The position numbers were made by a program, and so were the translations under genes. 64,000 nucleotides of DNA from positions 36,595-100,594 of the forward strand of contig MPND01000011.1 of NCBI GenBank assembly GCA_002238855.1, in the 5' to 3' direction. Of the stretch, positions 9,604-18,545 are shown piece after piece. Numbering within the stretch: the first letter of the stretch is position 1; the number at the start of each line of letters is the position of its first letter. The notes under the pieces are model-generated. The model had not been told where the DNA came from, made no database searches, and saw only the letters and a list, made by a program, of their open reading frames with translations. Source of the DNA: SAR202 cluster bacterium bin90. Lineage in GTDB: Bacteria > Chloroflexota > Dehalococcoidia > Lucifugimonadales > JADFKI01.

Positions 9604-9951
9604 GTGGCAGAAGTCGGATTCTACACATGGGCTCGTTGAAGCACCTGCCGCAAGGTGAAGGCGTCGCTTTCACAAGATGGCGTGGTTCTGAACGAACGGG
9701 ACTTCTTCAAGGACAGCTTCACGGAAGCGGAGTTGCGTGAACTGCTCGGAGACACACATCCGGCGGATGTATTCTCCTGGCGCAGCCCATCGGCGCGCAA
9801 GCTCGGGCTGGACAAGGATACAGTATCGCCTGACGAGTTGATCGGCCTGATGGTGGAAGAGCCGCGCCTCATCCGCCGCCCGCTCCTTCAGGTTGATGGG
9901 CATCTCGTTGTCGGCACCGACAAAAAGGCGATGGCGGAGGCGTTCGGCTAG
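9604..9951 (+). CDS. ArsC/Spx-like thioredoxin-fold protein; candidate selenoprotein (in-frame UGA at 9637-9639)
   Basis: GTG start with SD; MAEVGFYTWAR-U-STCRKVKASLSQDGVVLNERDFFKDSFTEAELRELLG...; UGA sits at first Cys of the family CSTCRK motif. Confidence 0.85.
9655..9673 (+). promoter_or_regulatory. candidate bacterial SECIS hairpin for ArsC/Spx-like UGA
   Basis: GUGAAGGC-GUC-GCUUUCAC: 8-bp stem (one G-U), 3-nt loop starting with GU, loop begins 23 nt after UGA. Confidence 0.78.
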
Positions 9952-9962
9952 AGCGTCGTCGC

Positions 9963-11564
9963 TTACGGTCTCACCGCCCGCTTCTCGCGCTGCGCCAGTT
10001 TGTGCAGCATCGGCTGCGCCAGCTTGACGAAAGTGCAGGCAAGGCGGCGCGTCTCGCGCGGGTCTATCAGGTCAACGACATCGCCACGGAAGGCAGCGCG
10101 GAATGGTGAGCGCAGCTTCAGCAGGCGCTCTTCTATCATCGCGCGGTGCGCCTCCGGGTCGGGAGCATTGTCAATTTCGCGGCGATACGCGGCTGCGACT
10201 CCACCCTCGATGGGTATGCCACCCCACTCGCCTGCGGGCCAGCCGAAGCGAAGGTTCAGGCCGTCAGGGTGACCGAGACTGTGCGCGGCATCCGCCGCGA
10301 CGCCGTACGCCTTGCGAACATTGAACTCGATCTTCGGCACCTTCGCTTCGGCGCTTGCAATCAGCGCACGCACACCTCGACGCATCGTTGCGATGCGCTC
10401 CGCGTGCGAGCCAAGCATGAAGCCGGGCATGTCCAGGAATATGACGACCGGCAGGTTGAAGGCATCGCACAGGTCAACGAAGTGCGCGTACTTCTCTGCT
10501 GCCCAGCCATCCATCGCACCCGCGAGACGCATCGGATCGCTGCCGATGATGCCCACGCTGTAACCGTCGAGGCGTGCAAATCCAGTTATAATCGAGCCTG
10601 CCCAGTGCCTCCGCATCTCGAAGAACTCGCCATTGTCCACGACCAGCTTGATAAGCTTTCGCGGATCGTAGCCGCGCCGACGATTCGGCGGGATGATGTT
10701 GAGCAGCTCCTCAGGGCGGCGGCCTGGCGGGTCACCCGTCTCCACGCGAGGCGCTACATCGTTGGTCGTGTTCGGCAGATAGGATATGAAGGTCTTGATC
10801 TGCTCGAAGGCATCCTCTTCAGATTCGGCTTCATTGTCCACCTGCCCGCTCTCGTGGACATGCCGCTTGTACCCGCCCAACTCCTCTTTGTCCATGTCCT
10901 CCCCAATGGCACGGCGCACGACGGGCGGTCCCGAAGGAAATATCTGGGACTGATCTTTTACCATAACGGTGAAGTGCGACATGAGCGCAAACGCTGCGGG
11001 CGCGCCCGCTACTGAGCCCATGATCCCCGCGGCAACAGGGACCTTCTTCATCAACTCAACGCCCTTCCACCACAGGTCGCCGCCCGGCAAGCCCATGTGC
11101 CCGGATGCCTCATCGGCTTTCGCGCTATGTCCTACGCCCTCGACAAGCTGTATGTACGGGATGCCGTACTGCGTGGCGAGCGGCTGTGTGAACTGCCGCG
11201 AGTGCTTGCGAACATTGTGCGGACTGCCGCCTGATATGGTGAAGTCGTCGCCACCGATGGCTACCGGACGACCGTCAATCTCCGCGAGTCCCATCACATA
11301 AGCGCCGGGGGTAAACTCGACCATGTTGCCTTCGTCGTCGAACTCGGCAGCGCCCACCATAGGGCCGGCCTCAAGGAAACTACCGGGGTCCACCATCTTC
11401 TCGATTCGCTCGCGCACGGTGTGGCGACCGCCCGCATGCTGGCGTTTGACGCGCTCTGGACCACCTAACTCGGCGGCGAGACCGCGCACGTAGTTCATAT
11501 CGTCTATTGCCTGCTCCCAGGGCATTCCCGGCTTCCACATATCTCGGTCTTTGTCGATTGGCAT
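9963..11564 (-). CDS. acyl-CoA carboxylase carboxyltransferase subunit
   Basis: carboxyltransferase motifs: GGRHTVRERIEKMVDPGSF, GGDDFTISGGS, FLDMPGFMLGSHAE, RKAYGVAA. Confidence 0.92.
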   Translation of the reverse strand: MPIDKDRDMWKPGMPWEQAIDDMNYVRGLAAELGGPERVKRQHAGGRHTVRERIEKMVDPGSFLEAGPMVGAAEFDDEGNMVEFTPGAYVMGLAEIDGRPVAIGGDDFTISGGSPHNVRKHSRQFTQPLATQYGIPYIQLVEGVGHSAKADEASGHMGLPGGDLWWKGVELMKKVPVAAGIMGSVAGAPAAFALMSHFTVMVKDQSQIFPSGPPVVRRAIGEDMDKEELGGYKRHVHESGQVDNEAESEEDAFEQIKTFISYLPNTTNDVAPRVETGDPPGRRPEELLNIIPPNRRRGYDPRKLIKLVVDNGEFFEMRRHWAGSIITGFARLDGYSVGIIGSDPMRLAGAMDGWAAEKYAHFVDLCDAFNLPVVIFLDMPGFMLGSHAERIATMRRGVRALIASAEAKVPKIEFNVRKAYGVAADAAHSLGHPDGLNLRFGWPAGEWGGIPIEGGVAAAYRREIDNAPDPEAHRAMIEERLLKLRSPFRAAFRGDVVDLIDPRETRRLACTFVKLAQPMLHKLAQREKRAVRP

Positions 11565-11581
11565 TCTTGTCCCTCCCCGGA

Positions 11582-12916
11582 TTACGGCAGGCTTTCAATT
11601 AGCCCAGTAGAGTATCGCCCCGCAGCGAAGTCAGCATGATGCAGCGCTGCCTGCAGCGTGGGTATATTCGTGGTAACACCGCTGACCTCAGTTGCGCTAA
11701 GCGCTTTCTCCATCAGTTGGATCGCCTCGTCCCTGCTCTCTCCCCACGCGATGAATTTGGCGAGAAGCGGGTCAAAGTAAGGCGTTACGGCATCACCCTT
11801 TCGGTAGCCGCCGTCGATTCGCAGGTCTGCTATCTCAGGCAGGTCAAAGGTGTCAAGCGTGCCCGGCGACGGCATGAAGGTCTTCGGGTCTTCGGCATAA
11901 ATCCTGCATTCGACTGCGTAGCCCCTTACGGCAGCGTTGCCGTCCACGGAAAGCGGCAATCCAGCGGCAGCGAGCAGTTGCTGCTCCACCAGGTCAACGC
12001 CGGTTATCATTTCGGTGACGCCGTGCTCCACCTGCAGCCGGGTGTTCGCCTCCAGGAAATACGCAGACCCACACCCATCGACAATGAATTCGAAAGTTCC
12101 GGCTCCAACATATCCGGTCTCGCGCGCCGCCATCACTGCCATCTCGGCTAGCGACTCCCGCAATCCTTCCGGCAGACAGGGCGCCGGCGCTTCTTCGATT
12201 ACCTTCTGATGCCTGCGCTGGGCTGAGCATTCGCGCTCCCAAAGATGGCGCACATTTCCCAACTGGTCGGCGATAACCTGCACTTCGATATGCCGGGCGG
12301 GACTCACGAGCTTTTCGATATAGACTTCAGCGCTTCCGAATGCGCGGAAGGCCGATGAACTCGCCCTTCGGAGTGCTCGCTGCAATCGAGCTTCGCTCTC
12401 CACGACCTGCATTCCAATTCCGCCGCCGCCATCCGTAGCCTTGACCATCAGGGGCAAGCCGACGGCTTCCAATGCAGTCTTCGCGGAGCCCTCGTCACCG
12501 GCATCCACACTTGCGCCCGGAAGAACAGGTACGCCCAGAGACGCCATCTGCTTTCGCGCTTCCCACTTGTCCGCCATCAGACGCGCCATATCGGGGCGGG
12601 GACCCACGAATACGATGCCCCGGTCGGCGCAGCGGTCTGCAAACACAGGTGATTCGGACAGGAAGCCATATCCCGGATGAATGGCATTCGCGCCGCTCTC
12701 GGCAGCTATGCCAGCGATCGCCTCGGCGTCCAAATACGACCCTGCGGGCGTTGCACTCTCAGGCAGATCGAAGGCTTCATCTGCTAGCTCGGCATGCAGA
12801 GGGGTGCCTTCCGCCTTCGCATAGACTGCCACGGTGCTGATGCCCAACTTGCGGCAGGTCTTAATGATACGACAGGCTATCTCGCCCCTGTTTGCGATGA
12901 GAACTTTATCGAACAC
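11582..12916 (-). CDS. biotin carboxylase subunit
   Basis: FDKVLIANRGEIACRIIKTCRKLGI, HPGYGFLSE, KATDGGGGIGMQ, FLEANTRLQVEHGVTE. Confidence 0.95.
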   Translation of the reverse strand: MFDKVLIANRGEIACRIIKTCRKLGISTVAVYAKAEGTPLHAELADEAFDLPESATPAGSYLDAEAIAGIAAESGANAIHPGYGFLSESPVFADRCADRGIVFVGPRPDMARLMADKWEARKQMASLGVPVLPGASVDAGDEGSAKTALEAVGLPLMVKATDGGGGIGMQVVESEARLQRALRRASSSAFRAFGSAEVYIEKLVSPARHIEVQVIADQLGNVRHLWERECSAQRRHQKVIEEAPAPCLPEGLRESLAEMAVMAARETGYVGAGTFEFIVDGCGSAYFLEANTRLQVEHGVTEMITGVDLVEQQLLAAAGLPLSVDGNAAVRGYAVECRIYAEDPKTFMPSPGTLDTFDLPEIADLRIDGGYRKGDAVTPYFDPLLAKFIAWGESRDEAIQLMEKALSATEVSGVTTNIPTLQAALHHADFAAGRYSTGLIESLP

Positions 12917-12923
12917 TTACCGC

Positions 12924-13259
12924 TCACTCCACAACGAGTACAATCATCGGGTCTTCCTGCGATATGTTCTGGTTTTGACGAATGAGAATTTCCTTGACCG
13001 TTCCATCGTACTCGGACAGGATTTCGTTTTCCATTTTCATGGATTCTATGACGACGAGCAGATCGCCGTCGCTCACTTCTTCTCCTACCGAGACGCTTAT
13101 TTCCACTATCACTCCGGTAATCGGAGATTCAACTGCTACTTCTGCCAACCCACTTTCACCTTTCAAGAAAATTATGCCTACTGGGACAATGGTGCGCGTC
13201 CCAATAACTCGCTTAGAATCTGTTCGTTGTGCGCCCCCAAGGGTGCCGACGGTCTCCAA
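12924..13259 (-). CDS. biotin carboxyl carrier (biotinyl/lipoyl) protein
   Basis: SPITGVIVEISVSVGEEVSDGDLLVVIESMKMENEI; start uncertain (overlaps 3' end of upstream CDS). Confidence 0.88.
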   Translation of the reverse strand: METVGTLGGAQRTDSKRVIGTRTIVPVGIIFLKGESGLAEVAVESPITGVIVEISVSVGEEVSDGDLLVVIESMKMENEILSEYDGTVKEILIRQNQNISQEDPMIVLVVE

Positions 13260-15583
13260 TTCTGCTTGGGTAGCCCATCAGTGATGATCGCCTGTCCCGG
13301 ATAAGTCTTTCGACCTACATCGGGTTCGTCCAGCGTCACAAAGAAGTCTCGCCCGCGCAGATGCGGATCGTCCAGCATATCTATGCTCCTGTGGACCGCA
13401 CCCGCCGGTACGCCCACTGCCTGCAAGGCATTCATAGCCTCAATGGCATCCTCTTCCTTCGTCCATGACGCGATTATGCCATTAAGTTCGGCCTCGTTCT
13501 GCTGACGGGACAACTCTTCGCGGAAACGTCTATCTGTTGCCAGTCCCGGCGTACCCATGACTCCGCATAGCGCTTGCCATTGCTCATCACAGGTTACGGC
13601 AATTGCCAGCCATCTGTCATCACCCAGACAGGGATAGACGCCGTGCGGGGCGTGCCGGTAGTGGCTGTTGCCCTTGCGGTCCGGCTGCACTCCGTTGTGG
13701 GCGTATGCGCCGATGAACTCACCAATCTGACAGACAGGCCCCTCCGCCAGGGCAATGTCGATGAACTGACCCTGCCCTGTTGTCGTCCGATGCTGCAGCG
13801 CGGTCATTATAGCAGCGGCGGCATTCATTCCGGTCACAGGGTCCGGGTAGGCGATGCCGGATGTCATAGGCATTTCGCCATCATAGCCCATCAGACTGGG
13901 GATGCCGGTGATAGATTCTACCGATGTGCCATATGCGGGAAACTCCGCTGCCGCGCCCTCTGCGCCGTAGCCAGAGATGGAGCACATGACGATATCGGGG
14001 CGCACCTGCCGCAACGATTCATAGCCCAGCTTGAAATTTCGCATCACATGCGGACGGAAGCTCTCGATCACGATGTCGGACACGGACGCGAGTTCCAGGA
14101 AGGCATCCCTACCCTCCGGAAGGTCAAGGCGAAGGGCAAGACTATCCTTATTTCTGTTGTGCTTGTTGTCAACACCCCTCGTGCGGTCGATCTGGACACG
14201 CGGATCAGAAACCTTGACCACATGCGCGCCGAAGTCAGCAAGTATGCGCGCCACCAGTGGCCCTGCCCAAACGCGAGTCAGATCTATAACACGAATGCCG
14301 GACAGCAGTCCGCGCTCCAGGTGCGGCTGCGCCTTTAGCGTACTTTTCTCGGGAGGCTCTTGCCCGTACGACGCAGGCGGAATCCTTGACCGCTCGCAAG
14401 CCTTTGACACAAGCTTATTGTGCTCTCCGAGTGATGGCGCCGGCGAGAATCTGGGCTCTGTCGCGCTCATATGAAACGGCACGCGTGGGAACGTAACCGT
14501 GCCACCCTGCGGATGCTCGAATTCAGCGAACAGACTGCGCTCAAGGTACTGGCTGTCCTGCATAGTCTCACTGAGGTCAAATACGGGGGAGGCTGGTACC
14601 GAATAGACGCCCGCGGCAAGCTCTACAATCTCCTGCCGCGTCTTATCGGCCACCCACTCCAGCAGTATCTCGTCTATCTCATCCGCAGCGTCCTTCAGGC
14701 TCTGGAACACCGAAAAGCGCGGATCTATTAGCAGGTCTTCCCTGCCGATCATCGCGCACACGTAGTCCCACTGGTGGGGTGCCGATGCGGAGAAGGTGAT
14801 GTAACCGTCCTTGCATGGCAGCGTGGTTATGGGATAGCCGCCGGTGCGCCTCCCGGTGGCGAGCCTAACTCCTGCGCGCTTGCGAATGATGCCGTCGTAC
14901 TGGTGCGATACGAAGGTGAATTGGTGCAGCGCCGCCAACGCCTCCATTTCGGAAACTTCGACCTGCCGACCTCTGCCTGTAAGGGAGCGGGCGCGAAGTC
15001 CGAGCATTGTGCCCGCGTATCCCTTCATCGCGGTAAGGCGCTGCGCCTGGTAGCCCGGAAGCATAAGGGGCTCGCGGCCTTCTTCGCCACTCAGGTACAG
15101 GTATCCGCCTAGAGCAAGGCTGACTAACGGGGTAGATTGCCAGTCCGCGTATGGTCCGCCAAGGCCGAAAGGCGTCAGCGACAGGTTCACTAGCAGAGGG
15201 TTGATGGACTGAAGTGTATCCGCATCCACTCCGAGCTCGCGCCTGGTCTGTGGCTGCCAGTCGTCTACCAGCACATCCGCGTCGCTCACCAGATTGAGCA
15301 GTTCTGACATGCCGTTAGCACTTTTCCAGTCGAGAAGAACGCTTTCCTTGCCCATATTGTCGTACAGGAAGAGGGCACCGGCATCAGGAGCATCGTAGCC
15401 CTTCATCTGCGGTTCAGCGTATCGTGTCCAACTGCCGAGAGGTGGTCGTTCAATCTTGATGACGCGCGCGCCGAATGCGGCCAGCATGCGACCGCAGAAA
15501 GCGCCCGCAACAGACTCCGCGACTTCAACTACTGTCAGGTCGGACAGAGGTGGGATACGTTGATAGGCTGGATCTTCGATCAT
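13178..15583 (-). CDS. CaiB/BaiF type III CoA-transferase, tandem two-domain fusion (801 aa)
   Basis: Two copies of the CaiB N-terminal pattern: LTVVEVAESVAGAFCGRMLAAFGARVIKIE and IRVIDLTRVWAGPLVARILADFGAHVVKV. Confidence 0.9.
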   Translation of the reverse strand: MIEDPAYQRIPPLSDLTVVEVAESVAGAFCGRMLAAFGARVIKIERPPLGSWTRYAEPQMKGYDAPDAGALFLYDNMGKESVLLDWKSANGMSELLNLVSDADVLVDDWQPQTRRELGVDADTLQSINPLLVNLSLTPFGLGGPYADWQSTPLVSLALGGYLYLSGEEGREPLMLPGYQAQRLTAMKGYAGTMLGLRARSLTGRGRQVEVSEMEALAALHQFTFVSHQYDGIIRKRAGVRLATGRRTGGYPITTLPCKDGYITFSASAPHQWDYVCAMIGREDLLIDPRFSVFQSLKDAADEIDEILLEWVADKTRQEIVELAAGVYSVPASPVFDLSETMQDSQYLERSLFAEFEHPQGGTVTFPRVPFHMSATEPRFSPAPSLGEHNKLVSKACERSRIPPASYGQEPPEKSTLKAQPHLERGLLSGIRVIDLTRVWAGPLVARILADFGAHVVKVSDPRVQIDRTRGVDNKHNRNKDSLALRLDLPEGRDAFLELASVSDIVIESFRPHVMRNFKLGYESLRQVRPDIVMCSISGYGAEGAAAEFPAYGTSVESITGIPSLMGYDGEMPMTSGIAYPDPVTGMNAAAAIMTALQHRTTTGQGQFIDIALAEGPVCQIGEFIGAYAHNGVQPDRKGNSHYRHAPHGVYPCLGDDRWLAIAVTCDEQWQALCGVMGTPGLATDRRFREELSRQQNEAELNGIIASWTKEEDAIEAMNALQAVGVPAGAVHRSIDMLDDPHLRGRDFFVTLDEPDVGRKTYPGQAIITDGLPKQNWRPSAPLGAHNEQILSELLGRAPLSQ

Positions 15584-15598
15584 GCGCCGCCGGTGACT

Positions 15599-16312
15599 CT
15601 AGCTTCTCGAGCGGTTTCTGTGGTCGGCGATTGTCCAGCCTGCACCGATTACAATGGACGCGAGCATCAGCTTCACGAGATCGCCGGGAATGAAGGGATA
15701 CACTGCGCCCGAGAACAACTCGCCTTGTGCAGGCCAGCCGAAATCGAAGACCGACAACCATATCAGCGCAGGCACATATATCCACAGGTTGCCAAGCAGC
15801 ATCGTCCACAGGCTCTTGCCGCGTATCCAACCGCGCTCTGACATGAACCCGATGATTGGAACGGCAGTGATGAAACCGATCAGATAGCCGCCGGTAATGC
15901 CGGTCACCGCGCTCAGTCCTCGGGTGATGTCCCACGCGAGTTCCCTGCTGGCAAACATCGGCGCGCCCACCATCCCGAGAAGGTAATAGACTACGATGGC
16001 AAGAAGTCCCCAACGAAGCCCCAGGAAGCCGCCCATCAGTAGCACGCCGGCGGTCTGGAATGTGATTGGAACGGGGTTATCGGGCAGGTAGAAGTGCATC
16101 TTGCCGCAGGCCGCGAGAACGACCACAGCCGCCAATGCGAGGAGTGCACGCTGAATCGTCGTAAGTGAGGGGAAGAGCGCGTCCATCAGGGATGGATTGC
16201 GCGTGCCAATCAGAGCCTCCCCCGACTCGCGCGCGAGCGATGCTCCTGAGCCTGTTGCCGTCTGCATAGAATCTGCCTCCGTGTGCGTCTCAAGCCTTGC
16301 CGATACTAGCAA
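15599..16312 (-). CDS. bioY: BioY-type biotin transporter S component
   Basis: PVPITFQTAGVLLMGGFLGLRWGLLAIVVYYLLGMVGAPMFA...ITGGYLIGFI; next to biotin-dependent carboxylase. Confidence 0.85.
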   Translation of the reverse strand: MLVSARLETHTEADSMQTATGSGASLARESGEALIGTRNPSLMDALFPSLTTIQRALLALAAVVVLAACGKMHFYLPDNPVPITFQTAGVLLMGGFLGLRWGLLAIVVYYLLGMVGAPMFASRELAWDITRGLSAVTGITGGYLIGFITAVPIIGFMSERGWIRGKSLWTMLLGNLWIYVPALIWLSVFDFGWPAQGELFSGAVYPFIPGDLVKLMLASIVIGAGWTIADHRNRSRS

Positions 16313-16350
16313 CGGCAGTCTGAGGGTGTCAAGGAAATGCGCGCCTTAGG

Positions 16351-17502
16351 CTAGGACCAGTTAGTCTGCTGCAACGAGGCAATGGTGCCGTCCGCAGGAC
16401 GCCAGACTGCCGCATCGTCGCGCCAGGGATTCGCCTTCAGCCAGTCTTCATCCATGCCGACGCCGAGGCCTGTTCCGGTTGGTAGCGGCAGGAATCCGTC
16501 CTTCTGCACGGGGAAGTCGCCGGTGCAGGCGTCCTGGAACCACGGGTGAATGCCGCCCTCCTGGATCATGAAGTTGGGCACGCAAGCATCGAGATGCAAT
16601 GATGCTATGGTGCAGAGTGGACCGTAGGGATTGTGGGGCTGGAAGCCGACATAGTGTGCCTCCGCCATCGCAGCGATCTTCTTAAGCTCGGATATGCCGC
16701 CGCCCTGCACGATGTCCGGCTGGATCATCTTCACAATCTGCCGCTGTAGCAGGTCGGTGTAATCCCACTTCGTGTAGAGGCGTTCGCCCGTCGCGAGAGG
16801 AATGTTCACCTGCTCGGCCACGCGCTGCATGGCATCCAGATTTTGCGGCGGCACAGGCTCCTCATATACGAACGGTCGATACGGCTCCATCGCGTTGCCG
16901 ATGCGAATGGCGTCTGCTGGGGCGAGCCTGCCATGAACTTCTACCAACAGCTCAACATCGTCGCCCACCGCCTCGCGCACGGCTTCAAGCTTCTTGATAG
17001 CGATGCGCTCCGCCTCTATAGGTATGAAAAGTCCGCGATGGTCGAAGGGGTCGCCTTTGAGCGCGGTCAGCCCTTGCTCAGTATGGCGCAGCGCGTTCTC
17101 AACCGCGTCCTCGACGGTCAAGCCGTCCCACCTGCCGTAGCACCAGAGCTTGTCGCGCATCGCGCCGCCAAGAAGCTGATACACCGGCACGCCGAGCGCC
17201 TGTCCCTTGATGTCCCACAGCGCAATTTCGATGCCGCTGATTGCCGACATCTGCACCACACCGCCTCGCACATGGAAGTGATGATACAGCGTCTGCCAGT
17301 GCTCCTCGATGCGGTGCGGGTCCTTGCCGATGAGTACCTGCCCGAACTCCTCGACCATCGAAGCGACTGCCAGCGGACCTGAAGTAGCCTCGCCCCAGCC
17401 GGTGATGCCCTCGTCGGTCTCAATCTTCACGAACATATAGTTACGCGCCATACCGCGAGGGGCGGCAGCAGCGGGATGGGCGGTGACGGATGTGATTTTC
17501 AT
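16351..17502 (-). CDS. enolase-superfamily (mandelate racemase/muconate lactonizing) dehydratase
   Basis: VKIETDEGITGWGEAT, ALWDIKGQALGVPVYQLLGG, VEVHGRL, EEPVPPQN, ATGERLY. Confidence 0.92.
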   Translation of the reverse strand: MKITSVTAHPAAAAPRGMARNYMFVKIETDEGITGWGEATSGPLAVASMVEEFGQVLIGKDPHRIEEHWQTLYHHFHVRGGVVQMSAISGIEIALWDIKGQALGVPVYQLLGGAMRDKLWCYGRWDGLTVEDAVENALRHTEQGLTALKGDPFDHRGLFIPIEAERIAIKKLEAVREAVGDDVELLVEVHGRLAPADAIRIGNAMEPYRPFVYEEPVPPQNLDAMQRVAEQVNIPLATGERLYTKWDYTDLLQRQIVKMIQPDIVQGGGISELKKIAAMAEAHYVGFQPHNPYGPLCTIASLHLDACVPNFMIQEGGIHPWFQDACTGDFPVQKDGFLPLPTGTGLGVGMDEDWLKANPWRDDAAVWRPADGTIASLQQTNWS

Positions 17503-17623
17503 AGGTGGGGGTGCTCCTGCTTAAGTTTTGATGGAGACGCCTTGGTTCAACCGATATTCAACTTCACTTTGAACGCATTTCATGCAGTTCTACATCACTT
17601 CCAGACTGCCGCGCTTCAAGCCA

Positions 17624-17863
17624 TCATTTGAACGACACTTCACATTCATCGGTCCGCCGAGACGCAAGGAGACTCTCGACGCTAATATCTTCGTCAAGGT
17701 CTTGCCAATGGATATGGCTGCTTTCGGCTTTAAGGTCCCAATTGTTCCGCTCACCTGGCGTGGCATGTAAAATTCTCGGATACCAGTCAGGTGGTAGGAA
17801 CAAAACGCGATCATATGTAAGTTCGGCCGTAAGAGGGTCATCATTAATCGTGATATTCTTCAA
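17624..17863 (-). CDS. DUF2442-family small protein
   Basis: PPDWYPRILHATPGERNNW...SSHIHWQDLDEDISVESLLA; TTG start. Confidence 0.7.
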   Translation of the reverse strand: MKNITINDDPLTAELTYDRVLFLPPDWYPRILHATPGERNNWDLKAESSHIHWQDLDEDISVESLLASRRTDECEVSFK

Positions 17864-17908
17864 CGTTAATCAATTCCAGAACTCTAATCCTGTGGAGGGA
17901 GTTCATAA

Positions 17909-18220
17909 CTATCCCACCGTCAAAGTAAAGTCCTTGACCTCTACCTGTTCCGCGTGCTCGCGCAACTGCCAGAGATCGTATGCCATTTGCATCCCAAGCC
18001 AAGTCTCTGGCGAAGACCCGAAGGCTTTGGAGAGGCGAATTGCCATGTCAACCGAAATTCCAGACTTCTCATTCACCACGTCAAACAGATCTTGATTACT
18101 TACACCTAGACCTTCAGCCGCTTTCGCCACCGACAGATTCAGCGGCTCCAAGCACTGCCTCTTGACGATTCCGCCTGGATGCGGCGGGTTGTGCATAGGC
18201 ATCTTAATTACCTCCGTCAA
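17909..18220 (-). CDS. higA: HigA-type HTH antitoxin
   Basis: HPGGIVKRQCLEPLNLSVAKAAEGLGVSNQDLFDVVNEKSGISVDMAIRLSKAFG; overlaps toxin gene stop. Confidence 0.9.
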   Translation of the reverse strand: MTEVIKMPMHNPPHPGGIVKRQCLEPLNLSVAKAAEGLGVSNQDLFDVVNEKSGISVDMAIRLSKAFGSSPETWLGMQMAYDLWQLREHAEQVEVKDFTLTVG

Positions 18221-18495
18221 TGATAATCTATGTAATTCACATCAACTGCGTCCCCGTCTTCAAATCTGAAAGTAACGCGCCAATTCCCAGATACCGATAC
18301 TGCGTAGTGTCCCCTAAGGTCGCCTCTGAGCCGATGAAAACGGAACCCTGGCAGATTCATGTCTTGTAGTGTACGGCTGTAGTCAAGGGCAGCAAGTATG
18401 TCCGTCAGCTTGGTGATATGCTCCGGCTGCAATCTTGCCGTGCCGCGTCCATTATAGAATGCCCTTAGCCCTCGATGCCTGAAAGACCTAATCAC
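18217..18495 (-). CDS. higB: HigB/RelE-family toxin
   Basis: MIRSFRHRGLRAFYNGR...LRGDLRGHYAVSVSGNWRVTFRFEDGDAVDVNYIDYH. Confidence 0.9.
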   Translation of the reverse strand: MIRSFRHRGLRAFYNGRGTARLQPEHITKLTDILAALDYSRTLQDMNLPGFRFHRLRGDLRGHYAVSVSGNWRVTFRFEDGDAVDVNYIDYH

Positions 18496-18545
18496 TATGA
18501 AATTGTAAGATGCTTTTACCCTTCAATCAATGAGTCGGCACCTCT

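Noticed and set aside
9643-9657. Alternative hairpin CACCU-loop-AGGUG immediately after the ArsC-like UGA as the SECIS
   Set aside because: Loop would be only 7 nt after UGA, too close for a typical bacterial SECIS; it also competes with the better GUGAAGGC-GUC-GCUUUCAC hairpin.
7959-9951. UGA as a reassigned sense codon (e.g. Trp or Gly)
   Set aside because: TGA terminates other genes normally in this window, and both in-frame UGAs align to Cys, not Trp/Gly, positions.
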